From NCBI GenBank assembly GCA_965238265.1, contig OZ250185.1, positions 4,319,038 through 4,383,037 on the forward strand: a DNA stretch of 64,000 bases, read 5' to 3'. Position 1 is the first letter of the stretch. Each line of letters begins with the position of its first letter. The notes beneath the pieces were generated by a model that was not told the origin of the DNA, made no database searches, and saw only the letters and a program-made list of their open reading frames with translations. Source of the stretch: JAJDUF01 sp965238265 (GTDB taxonomy: Bacteria > Chloroflexota > UBA11872 > UBA12225 > JAJDUF01). Below are positions 6,973 to 16,254 of this stretch, piece by piece. A program made the position numbers and the translations under genes.

Positions 6973-8115
6973 ATGACAGGCTCAACCGGCGCGGATTTGG
7001 TCATCACCGGTGGGACGGTGATTGATCCGGCACAAGACCTGCACGAAGCCCGTGACGTGGTGATCGCCGACGGCAAGATCGCCGCCCTGGCTCTGCCCGG
7101 TGCGGCGCCAAGCGCGCCGCGCGTGCTGGATGCTCACGGCTTGCTGGTGACACCTGGCTTGATTGACCTGCATACGCACGTCTACCTGCACGTTGGAGAG
7201 GTCAACATTGACGCCAACAGCTTGGCCGCTCGCAGCGGCACGACGACGATGGTGGATGCCGGCTCGGCCGGCGCCGCGATCTTTGACGGCTTTCGCCACT
7301 ACGTCGCCGCCCGGGCGCGGTGCCGTCTGCTTGCGCTGCTCAACATCTCCGTTATTGGCGCGGTTGCCTCGCCGATGGCCGGCTATGGCCGCTTCGTTGA
7401 CCCTACGGCCACCGCCGAGACGGTGGAGGCCAACCGTGACTTGATCGTGGGGGTGAAGGTGCTCGGCAGCCGGATTCGTGTCGGCGAGGACAATACGGAT
7501 CAGCCCGTGTGGCACGCGCACGCCGCCGCGCGGGCCGCCGGCGTGCCGCTCATGCTCCACATCGGCGATCCACCGCCCACCATCACCCAGTCCATCCCGA
7601 TCCTCGACAAGGGTGATCTGATTACTCACTGCTACAAGGGGGAGCTGGTCGGCCGGCTTGTGAATCGAGATGGCACGCCGGCTGCGGTGCTGCAGGAAGC
7701 GCGGAAACGGGGGGTGCTGATGGACGTGGGTCATGGGGCCGGCAGCTACCACTGGGGGATTGCCCGCCAGCTCTGCGCGCACGGCTATTGGCCCGATACG
7801 ATCTCGACCGACGTGCATACCGGGTCCATCAACGGCCCGGCTTACGACATGCCGACCACGATGTCGAAGTTTCTGCACTTGGGTATGCCGCTCGCCGCGG
7901 TTATCCGGGCCAGTACGCTCACGCCAGCACAGGCCATCGGCTGGGATGATCGGATCGGCAGTCTGGAAGTTGGGCGGACAGCGGATGTAGCGGTGCTGGC
8001 CCAGGAAGGCGGCGCCTTCCCGCTGACCGATACCTTTCGACAGACCGAAACGGCCACCCGCCGTCTCGTCGCGCGACACACCATTTTCGGCGGCGAGGTT
8101 ATCTCGGCGTCCTGA
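6973..8115 (+). CDS. Amidohydrolase/deacetylase family metallohydrolase
   Basis: A 380-residue amidohydrolase of the dihydroorotase-like group. Seen: ITGGTVIDPAQ and a following beta-sandwich strand, the metal motif LIDLHTHVYLH near residue 65, a possible carboxylated lysine in VGVKVLGSR, a histidine in MLHIGDPP, MDVGHGAGSYHW, the metal or catalytic aspartate in STDVHTG, and the C-terminal GSLEVGRTADVAVL that closes the sandwich. It hydrolyses an amide or N-acyl group on an unknown substrate. The start ATG 6973 is set by GGAGG seven bases before. Confidence 0.8.
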   Translation: MTGSTGADLVITGGTVIDPAQDLHEARDVVIADGKIAALALPGAAPSAPRVLDAHGLLVTPGLIDLHTHVYLHVGEVNIDANSLAARSGTTTMVDAGSAGAAIFDGFRHYVAARARCRLLALLNISVIGAVASPMAGYGRFVDPTATAETVEANRDLIVGVKVLGSRIRVGEDNTDQPVWHAHAAARAAGVPLMLHIGDPPPTITQSIPILDKGDLITHCYKGELVGRLVNRDGTPAAVLQEARKRGVLMDVGHGAGSYHWGIARQLCAHGYWPDTISTDVHTGSINGPAYDMPTTMSKFLHLGMPLAAVIRASTLTPAQAIGWDDRIGSLEVGRTADVAVLAQEGGAFPLTDTFRQTETATRRLVARHTIFGGEVISAS

Positions 8116-8133
8116 TGCGCCTCACGCTGCGCC

Positions 8134-8160
8134 CGTCATTGCGGCGCAAGCCGCAATCCA
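8134..8160. repeat. dRS3-like palindrome (family A)
   Basis: CGTCATTGCGGC facing GCCGCAATCCA. Other copies carry CCGGC/GCCGG or CCCGC/GCGGG in the stem (46725, 46779, 53511, 55056, 60990, 61044, 32812): both arms change together. The design resembles the ATTCCC-N8-GGGAAT dRS3 repeats of Neisseria. Confidence 0.75.
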
Positions 8161-8274
8161 GCCCTCCGTTGCGAAAACCTCGCGCATAATGTACCCTGGG
8201 CTGTGCAACTGGTAGGGCCTCCTTTTCTGGGGTTCGGGGCGTAAGCCGCCGGTTGCCTTTTCTTTTTCCTGCAT

Positions 8275-8345
8275 TGTGGCCCTCTCCCCAACCCTCCCCC
8301 GGAGCAAGCTCCAGGGGAGGGAAACTGCTCCCTTTCCCTGGCAGC
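8275..8345. repeat. GC-rich stem-loop repeat near the end of the FAH gene
   Basis: CCCTCTCCCCAACCCTCCCC followed by GGAGCAAGCTCC and AGGGGAGGG forms nested inverted repeats. It lies between the convergent amidohydrolase and fumarylacetoacetase-like genes, where a bidirectional terminator would be expected. Confidence 0.5.
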
Positions 8346-8393
8346 GCAACAGCACCGGGGGAAGGGGGCCGAATTAGGCGGTCAAGAGTTCGT

Positions 8394-9288
8394 TTATAGC
8401 GAGGGGGCGACGACCGGGTTGCGGAGGAGGCCAATGCCGGCTACCTCCGCCTCGGTGACATCGCCCGGTTGGAGGTACTCCGGTGGCTCGCGCGAGCCAC
8501 CGATCCCGCTGGGCGTGCCGGTGGAGATAATGTCGCCGGCTTGCAGCGTGAGCACGCTGGAGAGGTCCGCCAGAATCTTGGCTACCGGAAAGATCATGTG
8601 GCGCGTGTTGGAGTGCTGCTTTTCCACGCCGTTGACGCGGATCACGGCTCAAATCGAGGTTCTGTGGATCGCCGATCTCGTCGGCCGAGACAATCCACGG
8701 CCCCATCGGGCAGCCCGTGTCGAAGCTCTTGCCCAGAAACCACTGCCCGCTCCGGGCAAACTGGAGGTCGCGGGCGGAAACGTCGTGAATGACGGTATAC
8801 CCGAAGACATGATCTAGGGCGTCGGCTTCCGAGATACGCCGCCCGCCCGTGCCGAGAATCACACCTAGCTCTACCTCCCAGTCCAGCCGCTGGGACACGC
8901 TCGGGTCGGCGATGATCGGCTCCTCCGGCCCAATGACCGCCGTGGTGGCTTTGGTGAAGTAGATCGGCGCATCGGGCGCATTGTGGCCGCCCTCCGCCGC
9001 GTGCTCCGCATAGTTGAGGCCCAGCGCGAACACATTACGCAAGGGCTGGGGCACCGGCGCTAGGAGACGCACCCCGGAGAGGGGCAGCAGGCTGGCGCTC
9101 CCTGCGGCGGCGGCCAGTTGACCGGCGCGCTCCCACCACGCCGGGCCTGCTTGGATGAAGGCCAGCAGTGTCTCCGGCCAACCGGCGAGGCCGGCCGCCG
9201 CCGCGGCAGCCGGTAAATCCAGGACGCCGACCGACTGCACGACTCCCCAGCTCACCCTTCCGTCCCGCTCGAACGTCGCGTATCGCAT
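8394..9288 (-). pseudogene. Fumarylacetoacetate hydrolase family protein, one frameshift
   Basis: Two frames together make a complete FAH-family enzyme (hydrolysis or decarboxylation of 2-keto acids). The first, from ATG 9288 (AAGGAG upstream), carries NVFALGLNYAEHA, PIYFTKATTAVIGP, the metal ligands in DWEVELGVILG and GYTVIHDVSARD, and SFDTGCPMGPW. It loses the frame after GDPQNLDL, near 8647-8655. The second frame continues VIRVNGVEKQHSNTR then GDIISTGTPSGIG to a stop at 8394, both diagnostic of the family. Restoring one base near 8650 would reconnect them, so this is a one-base deletion or a sequencing error. Downstream of the aminotransferase gene. Confidence 0.8.
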
Positions 9289-9337
9289 TGCTGCTCCTTC
9301 TTTCCGCTTGCTGCCCGCTCCGCCGCGCGCGGCCCCT

Positions 9338-10306
9338 TTAGCTGCCAGCGGCTTCCTGCACCGTTGCCGACTCGCCGGCCACCGCTGCGGCCGCGGCGCG
9401 TGCTTGCGCCATGAGGTCAATGCCGACGTGCTGGCCAAATCCCGCCAGCAGCCGTCGCGTCACCGGCCCCGGCGTGCCGGTGCCGACGGGCAGTCCTTCG
9501 CAGCTCGTCATCGGCATGATCCCGAAGGGGGTGGAGGTGAAAAAGGCTTCATCGGCATTCAGGAGGTCGTATGGCTCCAGATTGCGCTCCTGTACGGGGA
9601 TGCCCAGCGCTTGGGCAAGCTCCAGCACAAAGCCGCGCGTCACCCCGCGCAGGATGTTGCGCCCCTCCGGCGAATACAGCGTCTCGTTATGGACCAGGAA
9701 CACGTTACTCCCGGTCCCCTCGGCGAGATAGCCGTTGCCGTCGAGGAGCACTGCCCAAGCCTCAGGATCAATGCGGTGCGCCTGGTGATCGGCGCGGCGG
9801 TAGTAGAGGCGGCTCCGATTCTTCGCCTTCGGGTCAATATACTGCGACGGCACGGCGCGCTGCGAGGGTATCACCGCCCGCACCCCGGTCTCGTACTGCG
9901 GCGCATACTCGGCCAAGCGTGCCTTCAGGGGCCAACAGCTGATCGTGACCGTCGGGCCTGGCCGGTCGGGGAAGGCGCTGCGGTAGTAGCCGAACACCCC
10001 CGGCGAGACGTTGTGCGTAATCTGGAAGTCGAAGCCGTCGGCAAGCTGCGCTTGGTTGACCTCGATGGTCCGATATGTTGCTGCTTCCAGCTCTGCAAGG
10101 CTGAGGCCGCAGTCAATCTCGGCATAGCGCAGCGAGCCGTAGAGCCGTTCCAGATGGTGCCGGAGGCGAAACGGCTGCTGTCGGAACGTGCGAGTCACTT
10201 CGAAGACCATATCGCCGAACATCAGGGCGGAGTCGAAGAGGGAGATGTTCGCCGCGGACAGCGGGACAAACGAACCACTCATGTAGACCAGCAGCTCACT
10301 ACTCAT
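9338..10306 (-). CDS. Class IV PLP aminotransferase (branched-chain or D-amino acid type)
   Basis: A 322-residue enzyme of the IlvE/DAAT fold. Seen: the start of the small domain (YMSGSFVPLSAANISLFD, MFGDMVFEVTR), the PLP lysine region DPKAKNRSRLYYRR, the phosphate-binding LAEGTGSNVFLV near residue 200, NILRGVTRGFVLELA, and ADEAFFTSTPFGIMPM near the C-terminus. It transfers amino groups between a branched-chain or other amino acid and a 2-oxo acid; the exact substrate cannot be read. The start at 10306 has GGAGG seven bases upstream. The frameshifted FAH-family gene follows 49 bases later on the same strand. Confidence 0.8.
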   Translation of the reverse strand: MSSELLVYMSGSFVPLSAANISLFDSALMFGDMVFEVTRTFRQQPFRLRHHLERLYGSLRYAEIDCGLSLAELEAATYRTIEVNQAQLADGFDFQITHNVSPGVFGYYRSAFPDRPGPTVTISCWPLKARLAEYAPQYETGVRAVIPSQRAVPSQYIDPKAKNRSRLYYRRADHQAHRIDPEAWAVLLDGNGYLAEGTGSNVFLVHNETLYSPEGRNILRGVTRGFVLELAQALGIPVQERNLEPYDLLNADEAFFTSTPFGIMPMTSCEGLPVGTGTPGPVTRRLLAGFGQHVGIDLMAQARAAAAAVAGESATVQEAAGS

Positions 10307-10321
10307 CGGCCTGCCTCCTCG

Positions 10322-10635
10322 ACACGCAGCGCTTGGCTCTCCGGAGGGCAGGAAGCCCCCGTCTCAGGCCGGGCCTCTACGCGCTTATCCTGCCGTCTGA
10401 TTATGCACGAGGACACGAAATCTTGCGTAAAGCGGCGCACGGTAGCACGATCAAGCGAGCCAGGGATTCTCTGAACACGGGCGGGCATCTCAACCGCCGT
10501 CTAAGGCGTCGCGTTGCGGTACGGATCGTTGACAGACACGGGTATCGGGCCACATACTTGAGGAAGCCCATTGGGCAGTGCGCGTTCGCTAGGTTCAAGG
10601 ACCAGGACTACTCAATCGTGGGAAGGCCGCATCGG
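10322..10635. other. Stretch with no supported gene before the toxin-antitoxin pair
   Basis: I see no gene, repeat or clear promoter here. A frame open on the plus strand from 10333 runs into the antitoxin but has no ribosome-binding site and an arginine-rich, low-quality sequence. Confidence 0.5.
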
Positions 10636-10821
10636 ATGGCTAGAAAAAAGGCTGTTACCGTGTCTCGGACGCTCATTATCCGTAGTGATGACCTAGAGCC
10701 ATCGGTCAGCGAGATTGATGCGCTTGCTCGTGCCGCACGGCTAGAGTACCGCGAGGGGCGCACCCAGGGACTCCGCGACTTCGCGAGCGAGGAAGGCATC
10801 CCCCTCGGTGGTGAAGAGTGA
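10636..10821 (+). CDS. RelB-like antitoxin
   Basis: A 61-residue protein, MARKKAVTVSR at the N-terminus followed by a helical, acidic region (DDLEPSVSEIDALARAARLEYREG). Short size, a basic strand first and an overlap of 14 bases with a RelE/ParE-type toxin identify it by context as the antitoxin; the sequence alone is weak. Start ATG 10636 with GGGAAGG eight bases before. It would neutralise the toxin and repress the operon. Confidence 0.6.
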   Translation: MARKKAVTVSRTLIIRSDDLEPSVSEIDALARAARLEYREGRTQGLRDFASEEGIPLGGEE

Positions 10822-11131
10822 GGTCTATCGGGTAGAGCTTACCGCTAGAGCCAGGCGAGACCTAAAGAGACTGCGTCCTTGGACCGCAAGGGTCACAAGG
10901 ACGCTTTTGTCTTTAGAGCAAGACCCCGTGGCCGGACACGTTCTGCGCGGCTCCCTAGAAGGTGCTCGTGCGATGAGATTCCGGTTGCCGGGGCAAGGCC
11001 GGTATCGTGCGATCTATCTTATTCTTGAGGAGGATCGCGTTTGTCTCGTATTTGCGATCCTACCTCGCGCCAACGCCTACGAGCAGGCGACCCGGCGCCT
11101 CGAAGGACTGCGGCGTCAACAGGTGGACTAG
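10808..11131 (+). CDS. RelE/ParE superfamily toxin
   Basis: A 107-residue basic protein with the RelE fold pattern: YRVELTARARRDLKRL at the N-terminus, a helix, then MRFRLPGQGRYRAIYLI and VFAILPRANAYEQATRRL. The conserved arginines and the terminal R-x3-Y that line the active site of ribosome-dependent mRNA interferases are present, so it is likely functional. The start is GTG (10808 or 10811), overlapping the antitoxin stop, which couples synthesis to the antitoxin. Confidence 0.8.
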   Translation: MVKSEVYRVELTARARRDLKRLRPWTARVTRTLLSLEQDPVAGHVLRGSLEGARAMRFRLPGQGRYRAIYLILEEDRVCLVFAILPRANAYEQATRRLEGLRRQQVD

Positions 11132-11192
11132 ACGATCAACCCTCCGCTACCGCCGCCAAGTCGCTCGGCGGCCTTGGCACTCCGCTGCCGCC

Positions 11193-12245
11193 TCATACCC
11201 AGGCCAGGATGCGGGCCGGGTTGTCCACCAGCATGGCGTGGATGGTCTCTTCGGCGATGCCTTGCTCTCGGAACCGCGGGACGATGTTCTTGATGATGTG
11301 GGTATAGCCGTAGCCCCCGTGCTTGGCCATCGCGTGCTTGCCGAAGATGTCGTGCGCGAGCAGCAGGCGCGAGCCGTACCCCCCCTCGATGAGCTGCTGC
11401 ACGAACGCGATCCGCTGCGCGTCGTTGGGCATATCCAGCGCCGATAGCGGGTAGTAGGAGGTCTCCCAGCCGAACAGGTCGTACTCCAGGTAGCACCCGC
11501 TGGCGGCCAGGGCCAGCAGTGTCTCCGGCGTCGCGATGGTCCGGTCCAGGTGGCCCATAATCACGCGGCCGAGGTCGGCGCCGGCCGACGCAAGCACGTC
11601 CAGGATTTCCCGGGGAGCCGTCTCGTCGCGCCCCGGGTGAATGGTGATCGCGGCGCCGGTAGTCTGCTGCGCCCGTGCGCCGGCACGGAGCACCTTGCGC
11701 TCGTTCGCCGTCAGTGGCCACGAGCAGCCTAGCTCGCCGATGATGCCGGCCCGCACGCCGGTATCGCCTACTCCCGTCGTGAGGTCGGCAATCATCTCTT
11801 GGGCGAGGTCCTCCTCGCTGCGGTCGGTCATATCCGCGGGATGAACGGCATCGGTGTAGTATCCGGCGCCCATCACGATGTTTAGCCCGGTTGCTTGGGC
11901 GATGTGTACCAGCGCCGCCGGACTGCGACCGATGCCGATGGTCGTCACGTCCACAATCGTGCCGCCCCCGGCTTGCTGATACAGCGCCACCTCGGAGATG
12001 GCGCTCTCCTCGTCGAGGCGGAGGAGATTGTCCCGGTTGCGGAACGGGTCGTAGCGGATCCAGCCGAGGTTTTCGATGGTCAGCGGCTGGAAGGCCTTGA
12101 GCCGCTCGTCGGGATCGTCCGGCGGATCGAACATACAGAGGAAGTCGATCAGCAAGTGCTCGTGGGTCAGGGTTGGCCCCAGTGCCTCCGGGCGCACCGG
12201 CCCCAACACCGTCTGCACCAGCCCGGTCGTCTCGCGGTTCGTCAC
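11193..12245 (-). CDS. Phosphotriesterase-related metallohydrolase
   Basis: A 350-residue TIM-barrel amidohydrolase of the PTE/Php family. Seen: LGPTLTHEHLLIDF (HxH metal ligands near residue 29), GIIGELGCSWPL, where a glutamate replaces the carboxylated lysine of true phosphotriesterase as in Php/lactonase-like members, AITIHPGR and MGHLDR (the two further histidines) and LLLAHDIFG (catalytic aspartate). It probably hydrolyses a lactone or ester rather than an organophosphate. GTG start 12245 is supported by AAAGGAGG six bases upstream. Confidence 0.85.
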   Translation of the reverse strand: MTNRETTGLVQTVLGPVRPEALGPTLTHEHLLIDFLCMFDPPDDPDERLKAFQPLTIENLGWIRYDPFRNRDNLLRLDEESAISEVALYQQAGGGTIVDVTTIGIGRSPAALVHIAQATGLNIVMGAGYYTDAVHPADMTDRSEEDLAQEMIADLTTGVGDTGVRAGIIGELGCSWPLTANERKVLRAGARAQQTTGAAITIHPGRDETAPREILDVLASAGADLGRVIMGHLDRTIATPETLLALAASGCYLEYDLFGWETSYYPLSALDMPNDAQRIAFVQQLIEGGYGSRLLLAHDIFGKHAMAKHGGYGYTHIIKNIVPRFREQGIAEETIHAMLVDNPARILAWV

Positions 12246-12314
12246 GGCGTCCTCCTTTTGCCCTACGATAGCACGGCCGGCGCGGCATGGAGCACGCCGG
12301 CTGCATCTGCCCGC

Positions 12315-13097
12315 TCAATAGCCGTAGTCCGCCTTCAGGACGGACTCGTCTCGCCAGCGCTCACCGGTGCGTTCGAGCCGCTTGGTGCGCGCCGCCAGGC
12401 CGGAGCAGTGCTGGGCCAGCGCCCGAAAGATGGTGTGGGCCACGATCCGGTGACCGAGGTCGTTGGCGTGTACGCCATCGTCGTGTACCAGCCACGGCGC
12501 GTTCCCGTAGGCATGGTAGACATCGCAGAAGAGGCAGTCGTGGCTACGCGCGACCTGCTCGGTGAGCAGCGTGAAGAGCGCGAACCGCTCATGGCTGCCG
12601 TGGCCAAAGGCCGGGGCGCCGACTGTGAAGTCGGTCATGAAGTAGGGGCTGAACAGCACAATCAAGGGATCGCAGCCGGCGCGCACGGCGGCAATGAGGG
12701 CGATCAGCTCGCGCCGAAACTGCTCCGCTGGCGTACCGCCACGGGCGTCGTTCAGACCGTAGGAGACCACCAGCAAGTCCGGCTGATGGTCAATGACGTG
12801 CTTCTGCAGACGCTCGCTGGCCGCCGGTTTGCCGGATGCAGCGTATGACGGCACCCGTGTCGAGATTACGTTGGCGCCGACCCCGCTGTTGATGAGCCGG
12901 ACCGGCTCGTCCTGGAAGTCGCTAATCAGCGCCGCCAGCACGGGCGCCCAGCAGCGATCCGGCGTGGAGCTCCAGCCGCCGGCGGTGGTGCTTTCGCCGA
13001 GCGTGACGAGCACGCGGAACGGTTCGGCGCGCCAATCCACCGGCGGCTGACCCGGCCGGGTAGTGCCGTGACTACCCGATGTAGACGCCTCAACCAT
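12315..13097 (-). CDS. SGNH/GDSL hydrolase
   Basis: A 260-residue esterase-fold protein. Blocks seen: LVTLGESTTAGG (block I, nucleophile serine in GES near residue 35), NSGVGANVIST (block II glycine), VVSYGLNDARGG (block III G-x-N-D) and HDDGVHANDLGH (block V, D-x2-H). All catalytic positions are present and there is no signal peptide, so it is probably a cytosolic esterase acting on an unknown acetyl or acyl ester. Start at 13097 with GGGAGAA upstream. It precedes the phosphotriesterase-like gene by 69 bases on the same strand. Confidence 0.8.
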   Translation of the reverse strand: MVEASTSGSHGTTRPGQPPVDWRAEPFRVLVTLGESTTAGGWSSTPDRCWAPVLAALISDFQDEPVRLINSGVGANVISTRVPSYAASGKPAASERLQKHVIDHQPDLLVVSYGLNDARGGTPAEQFRRELIALIAAVRAGCDPLIVLFSPYFMTDFTVGAPAFGHGSHERFALFTLLTEQVARSHDCLFCDVYHAYGNAPWLVHDDGVHANDLGHRIVAHTIFRALAQHCSGLAARTKRLERTGERWRDESVLKADYGY

Positions 13098-13133
13098 ATT
13101 TTCTCCCTTCCCTAGCTGACAGGGATAGGTACG

Positions 13134-13200
13134 GGCCGCGATTCATCGCGTCTAGGGCGGCCAGCGTGCCGAGAGAGGCGCCATGAATGACGCCTCTACC
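13134..13200. repeat. Composite GCGATTCATCGC / GGCGCCATGAATGACGCC repeat (family C)
   Basis: Two short palindromes about 45 bases apart. The same pair in the same order occurs at 56433-56499, so they travel as one unit. It occupies the gap between the SGNH hydrolase and the divergent Gfo/Idh/MocA gene. Confidence 0.65.
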
Positions 13201-13396
13201 TCCCCAGTCAACCCTGCCTCGGCAGGAAGGATACGGCATGCGCGCGGCGGAGGGTTAGCCGCCGCAGAGGTTGACCCGCTTGATGCTGGCGGCTAGGTTA
13301 CAAGGCCGCTTCCCGTGTGCGCGGTGCGCCGCCGCCGGTCGGCGAGCACAGTACGGGTACAGACGGCTGTGCCCCTAGCGAGAGGAGCACCACACG

Positions 13397-14509
13397 ATGA
13401 GTGCAGCAGAGTACCGCGCGGCGGTGATCGGGCATACCGGTCGGGGCAACTTCGGCCACGGGATCATCACCGCGTTTGTCGGCATACCCAATGTAGAAAT
13501 GGTCGCCGTGGCCGATCCTGACCCCGCCGGGCGAGCCGAGGCCGCCGCGCAGAGTGGGGCGCCCCGGGCCTACGCCGATCCCTACGCCATGCTGGAAGAG
13601 GAGCGCCCCAATCTGGTCGCCATAGCCACGCGCCAGCCGGATCAACACCACGACTTGTTCCTCGCGACGGCGGAGGTGGGCGCCCACATCTTCTCCGAAA
13701 AGCCGCTGGCCCGCTCGCTGGACGAGGCGGACCGTATGCTGGCTGCCACCGACAGTCGGGGCCTGAAAGTGGCGATGGCGCACGTGTGGCGCGTGTATCC
13801 CGGCGTCCAGCGCGCTCGCGCACTGCTGCAGGAAGGGGCCATCGGCCAGTTGCGGTTCATGCGGTCCTACGGCGTGATGGATCATCGCGGTGGTGGTCAG
13901 TGCCTGATGGTGCTGGGTACCCATACGTTCGACTTGATGCGCTATATGACGGGGACCGATCCGCAGTGGTGCCAGGCGCGAGTTGTGCAGGACGGCCGCG
14001 ACGCGACGGCTGCGGATGTACGGCCGGGCGATGAGGAGATCGGACTGATTACCGGCGACGGCCTCTGGGCGGCCTATGGCTTCCCCAACGGTGTCACCGC
14101 GACCTACGAATCCTATGTCGGCGACGGCAGCGCGCCGACCTACGGGCTGGAACTGCACGGGAGCGACGGCATCCTCATCATGCGGAGTGACGCCTGCTAT
14201 CGCTACCCGCGGCCGTATGCCGGACCGGTGGTGGGCGCGGCGATGGGTACGGAATGGGAGAAGATCGCGGCCCCGCCGGTGCCCGATCCACCGGGCACGC
14301 CCGAAAACGCTCCACAACAGCATCCGCTGAACAACCTGGTCGTCAGCGACCTGCTCGCCGCCGCGGCCGAGGACCGCGAACCGCTGTGCAGCGGCCACGG
14401 GGCGCGGTGGTCACTGGAGATGATCTTGGCGGTCTACGAAGCGCACCGTACCGGCGAACGGGTGCCCTTGCCGCTCGCCGACCGTACCCATCCCCTGTCG
14501 CGCTGGTAG
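13397..14509 (+). CDS. Gfo/Idh/MocA family oxidoreductase
   Basis: A 370-residue NAD(P)-dependent dehydrogenase. N-terminal Rossmann fold (AAVIGHTGRGNFGHG, then MVAVADPDPAGRAE), the family signature SEKPLARSLDEAD near residue 97-109, and a C-terminal beta-sheet domain with MVLGTHTFDLMRYMTG carrying the H-x3-D catalytic pair. It oxidises or reduces a sugar or polyol; substrate unknown. Start ATG 13397, with GAGGAG 12 bases upstream. Followed by an aldo/keto reductase on the same strand, consistent with a sugar catabolic pair. Confidence 0.85.
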   Translation: MSAAEYRAAVIGHTGRGNFGHGIITAFVGIPNVEMVAVADPDPAGRAEAAAQSGAPRAYADPYAMLEEERPNLVAIATRQPDQHHDLFLATAEVGAHIFSEKPLARSLDEADRMLAATDSRGLKVAMAHVWRVYPGVQRARALLQEGAIGQLRFMRSYGVMDHRGGGQCLMVLGTHTFDLMRYMTGTDPQWCQARVVQDGRDATAADVRPGDEEIGLITGDGLWAAYGFPNGVTATYESYVGDGSAPTYGLELHGSDGILIMRSDACYRYPRPYAGPVVGAAMGTEWEKIAAPPVPDPPGTPENAPQQHPLNNLVVSDLLAAAAEDREPLCSGHGARWSLEMILAVYEAHRTGERVPLPLADRTHPLSRW

Positions 14510-14540
14510 GGTACGCCGTTAACTCAGCGCTGCCTCCGAC

Positions 14541-14583
14541 GCACAGCCCCTCGCCACTCGTGGAGAGGGGCCGGGGGTGAGGG
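14541..14583. repeat. C-rich stem-loop repeat (family B)
   Basis: CCCCTCGCCACTCGTGGAGAGGGG followed by CCGGGGGTGAGG, split here by a CT mismatch in the loop region. It lies between two co-directional genes. Confidence 0.7.
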
Positions 14584-14602
14584 CCGGACGAGGAGGTGAT
14601 TG

Positions 14603-15569
14603 GTGGAAACGAGAGTGCTGGGGCGCACCGGGTTGCAGGTCTCGGTCCTCGGGCTAGGCGCTGCCTACATAAGGAATGCCCAGCAAAAAGGAACCTGAAG
14701 GGGATGATTCCGAGGTGCAGCGGGGAAAGGAGACCATCTGGGCTGCCGTCGAGGCCGGCTGCCGGCTGATTGATTCGGCGCCGCTCTACGGGAGCGGCGG
14801 GAGCGAGCGCCTCATCGCGCAAGCGTTCCGAGAGCGCCCCGACCTCGCCGCTGACGTGCTCGTGACGACGAAGGTCGGCCACCTTCCCGCTGGCTACGAC
14901 GGTACCGCCGATATGGCGCTGCGCTGCGTCGAGGACAGCATGGAGCGCTTGGGGATGGAGCGTTTTCCGCTGCTCTATACCCACGACCCGATGGACATGC
15001 CGATGGCCCTGGTGATGAGCGAGCGGGGCACGCCCGGCGCGCTGCGGGCGCTCCAGAAACACGGCCTGCTGGACTACGTCGGCGTCGCCGCCAACGACCC
15101 GGTGACCAACGCCGCATACCTCGAAACCGGGGAGTTCGACGCGGCCGTGGTGCCGGAGGCCTGGAGCTTGATTAACCGGCTGGCAGAGGAGCGCATCTTC
15201 CCGGCCGCCGAGCGCCATGGCACCGGGCTGGTCATTGCTACGCCCCTAGAGATCGGGCTGCTCGCGGTGGGGGCACGGGACACGGCCACCTTTCCGCGCC
15301 GGCGGTTCTCGGAGGAGGTGCTGGAGCACGTGCGCCAGCTAGAGACCGTCTGCGACCGCTATGGCATCTCGCTGGCCGCTGCGGTCCTGCAATATGTCGT
15401 GCAGCATCCGACCGTCGCCGCCGTCATCCCCGGCGCCCGCAGTCCGCAGGAAGCACGGGCCAACGCTGCGGCGATGCAGGAGCCGATACCGGCGGCGTTC
15501 TGGGACGAGGTGCGGCCGCTGCTCCACCATTGGGAGGCCGGCGCGCATCGCCTGCCCCCCGAGGACTAG
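14603..15569 (+). pseudogene. Aldo/keto reductase, one frameshift near the start
   Basis: GTG 14603 behind AGGAGGTG encodes VETRVLGRTGLQVSVLGLG, the exact start of an aldo/keto reductase, but that frame stops at 14698 after an A5 run. The rest continues one base later: EVQRGKETIWAAVEAG, the catalytic aspartate and tyrosine in LIDSAPLYGSGGSERLI, the lysine in VTTKVGH and the histidine in LLYTHDP, then NADPH-binding VIPGARSPQEARAN near the C-terminus. A one-base indel in the CAAAAAGG tract accounts for it; this may be a sequencing error. The downstream piece alone (14676-15569) has no good start. Confidence 0.75.
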
Positions 15570-15649
15570 CCTCCGGCCAATCCCCATCGCGCAAGGTCTA
15601 CTCAGCCAGTTCTCGCGTGTCACGTGGCTGGAGTGCTTCAGCCGCCCTG

Positions 15650-16213
15650 CTACTCATTCAGTACGGTTTCCCACCAAGGCAGCAACGGATCGTGCCTCCC
15701 CGGGACAAAGCTAGCCCGTTCCCGCACGTCGGTCAATGCTCTCTTGAGTGTCGCTTCTGCGGGCTGCTCAATCTCAGCCCACCACTTTAGGAGACTAACC
15801 GTAGTATGCACCCGCACGTGTGTCGCGACGGAGTTCAGCACACGAATTGCCTTACGATCATCAGTCGCTACAGCGGCTTGCCGGTGCATTGCGAGGGCAC
15901 ACGTCATCGCCTCACCATCGTCAAGCTCGACGGCGAAGCGGACGAAGCTTGCCTTCTCCACCTCGGTTTCAAGCCTCAAGATGTCCAGAAGTCCAGCGCA
16001 GATCAGCGGTTGCAGGGCGACGTGCTCTCGCTTGTCGGCATCCTGTCCGCCTCCACCACGTCGCACATAGAGCACTTCAGCGGCAGCAGCTTCGGCGGCA
16101 GCGAAGCGCGGAGGGACTGCCCGCAGGATCGCCTCAATCTGCCGTGAGGCGTAGAGGTTGAGGAGGCAACAGGCGTCAAGGATGATACCGGGCTGACCGC
16201 AGTGTGCCACCAT
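15650..16213 (-). CDS. PIN-domain protein, last gene of the QueC-like operon
   Basis: A 187-residue PIN-fold nuclease. Seen: the first acidic residue in IILDACCLLNLY (D13), the central acidic patch ELDDGEAMTCALAM and the third in AVATDDRKAI. These make the three or four acidic positions that bind metal in PIN ribonucleases. Length and the 41-base gap after an XRE-ImmA protease gene match the known pairing of COG2856 proteins with PIN proteins, often treated as toxin-antitoxin-like. The XRE protein would be the antitoxin or regulator and this the nuclease. Start 16213 with CAGGAA upstream. Confidence 0.7.
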   Translation of the reverse strand: MVAHCGQPGIILDACCLLNLYASRQIEAILRAVPPRFAAAEAAAAEVLYVRRGGGGQDADKREHVALQPLICAGLLDILRLETEVEKASFVRFAVELDDGEAMTCALAMHRQAAVATDDRKAIRVLNSVATHVRVHTTVSLLKWWAEIEQPAEATLKRALTDVRERASFVPGRHDPLLPWWETVLNE

Positions 16214-16254
16214 TGCTATCGGTTCCTGCCTTCAACCGGTATCCGTGCTTTCCT

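Noticed and set aside
6021..7025. Plus-strand ORF of 334 codons across the PhyH gene
   Set aside because: Antisense shadow of the oxygenase gene; the oxygenase has a strong ribosome-binding site and domain motifs.
6982..8079. Minus-strand ORF of 365 codons across the amidohydrolase gene
   Set aside because: Shadow frame with Arg- and Gly-rich sequence; the plus-strand gene has the amidohydrolase motifs.
9155..10474. Plus-strand ORF of 439 codons across the aminotransferase gene
   Set aside because: Antisense shadow; the aminotransferase has the PLP-binding motifs on the minus strand.
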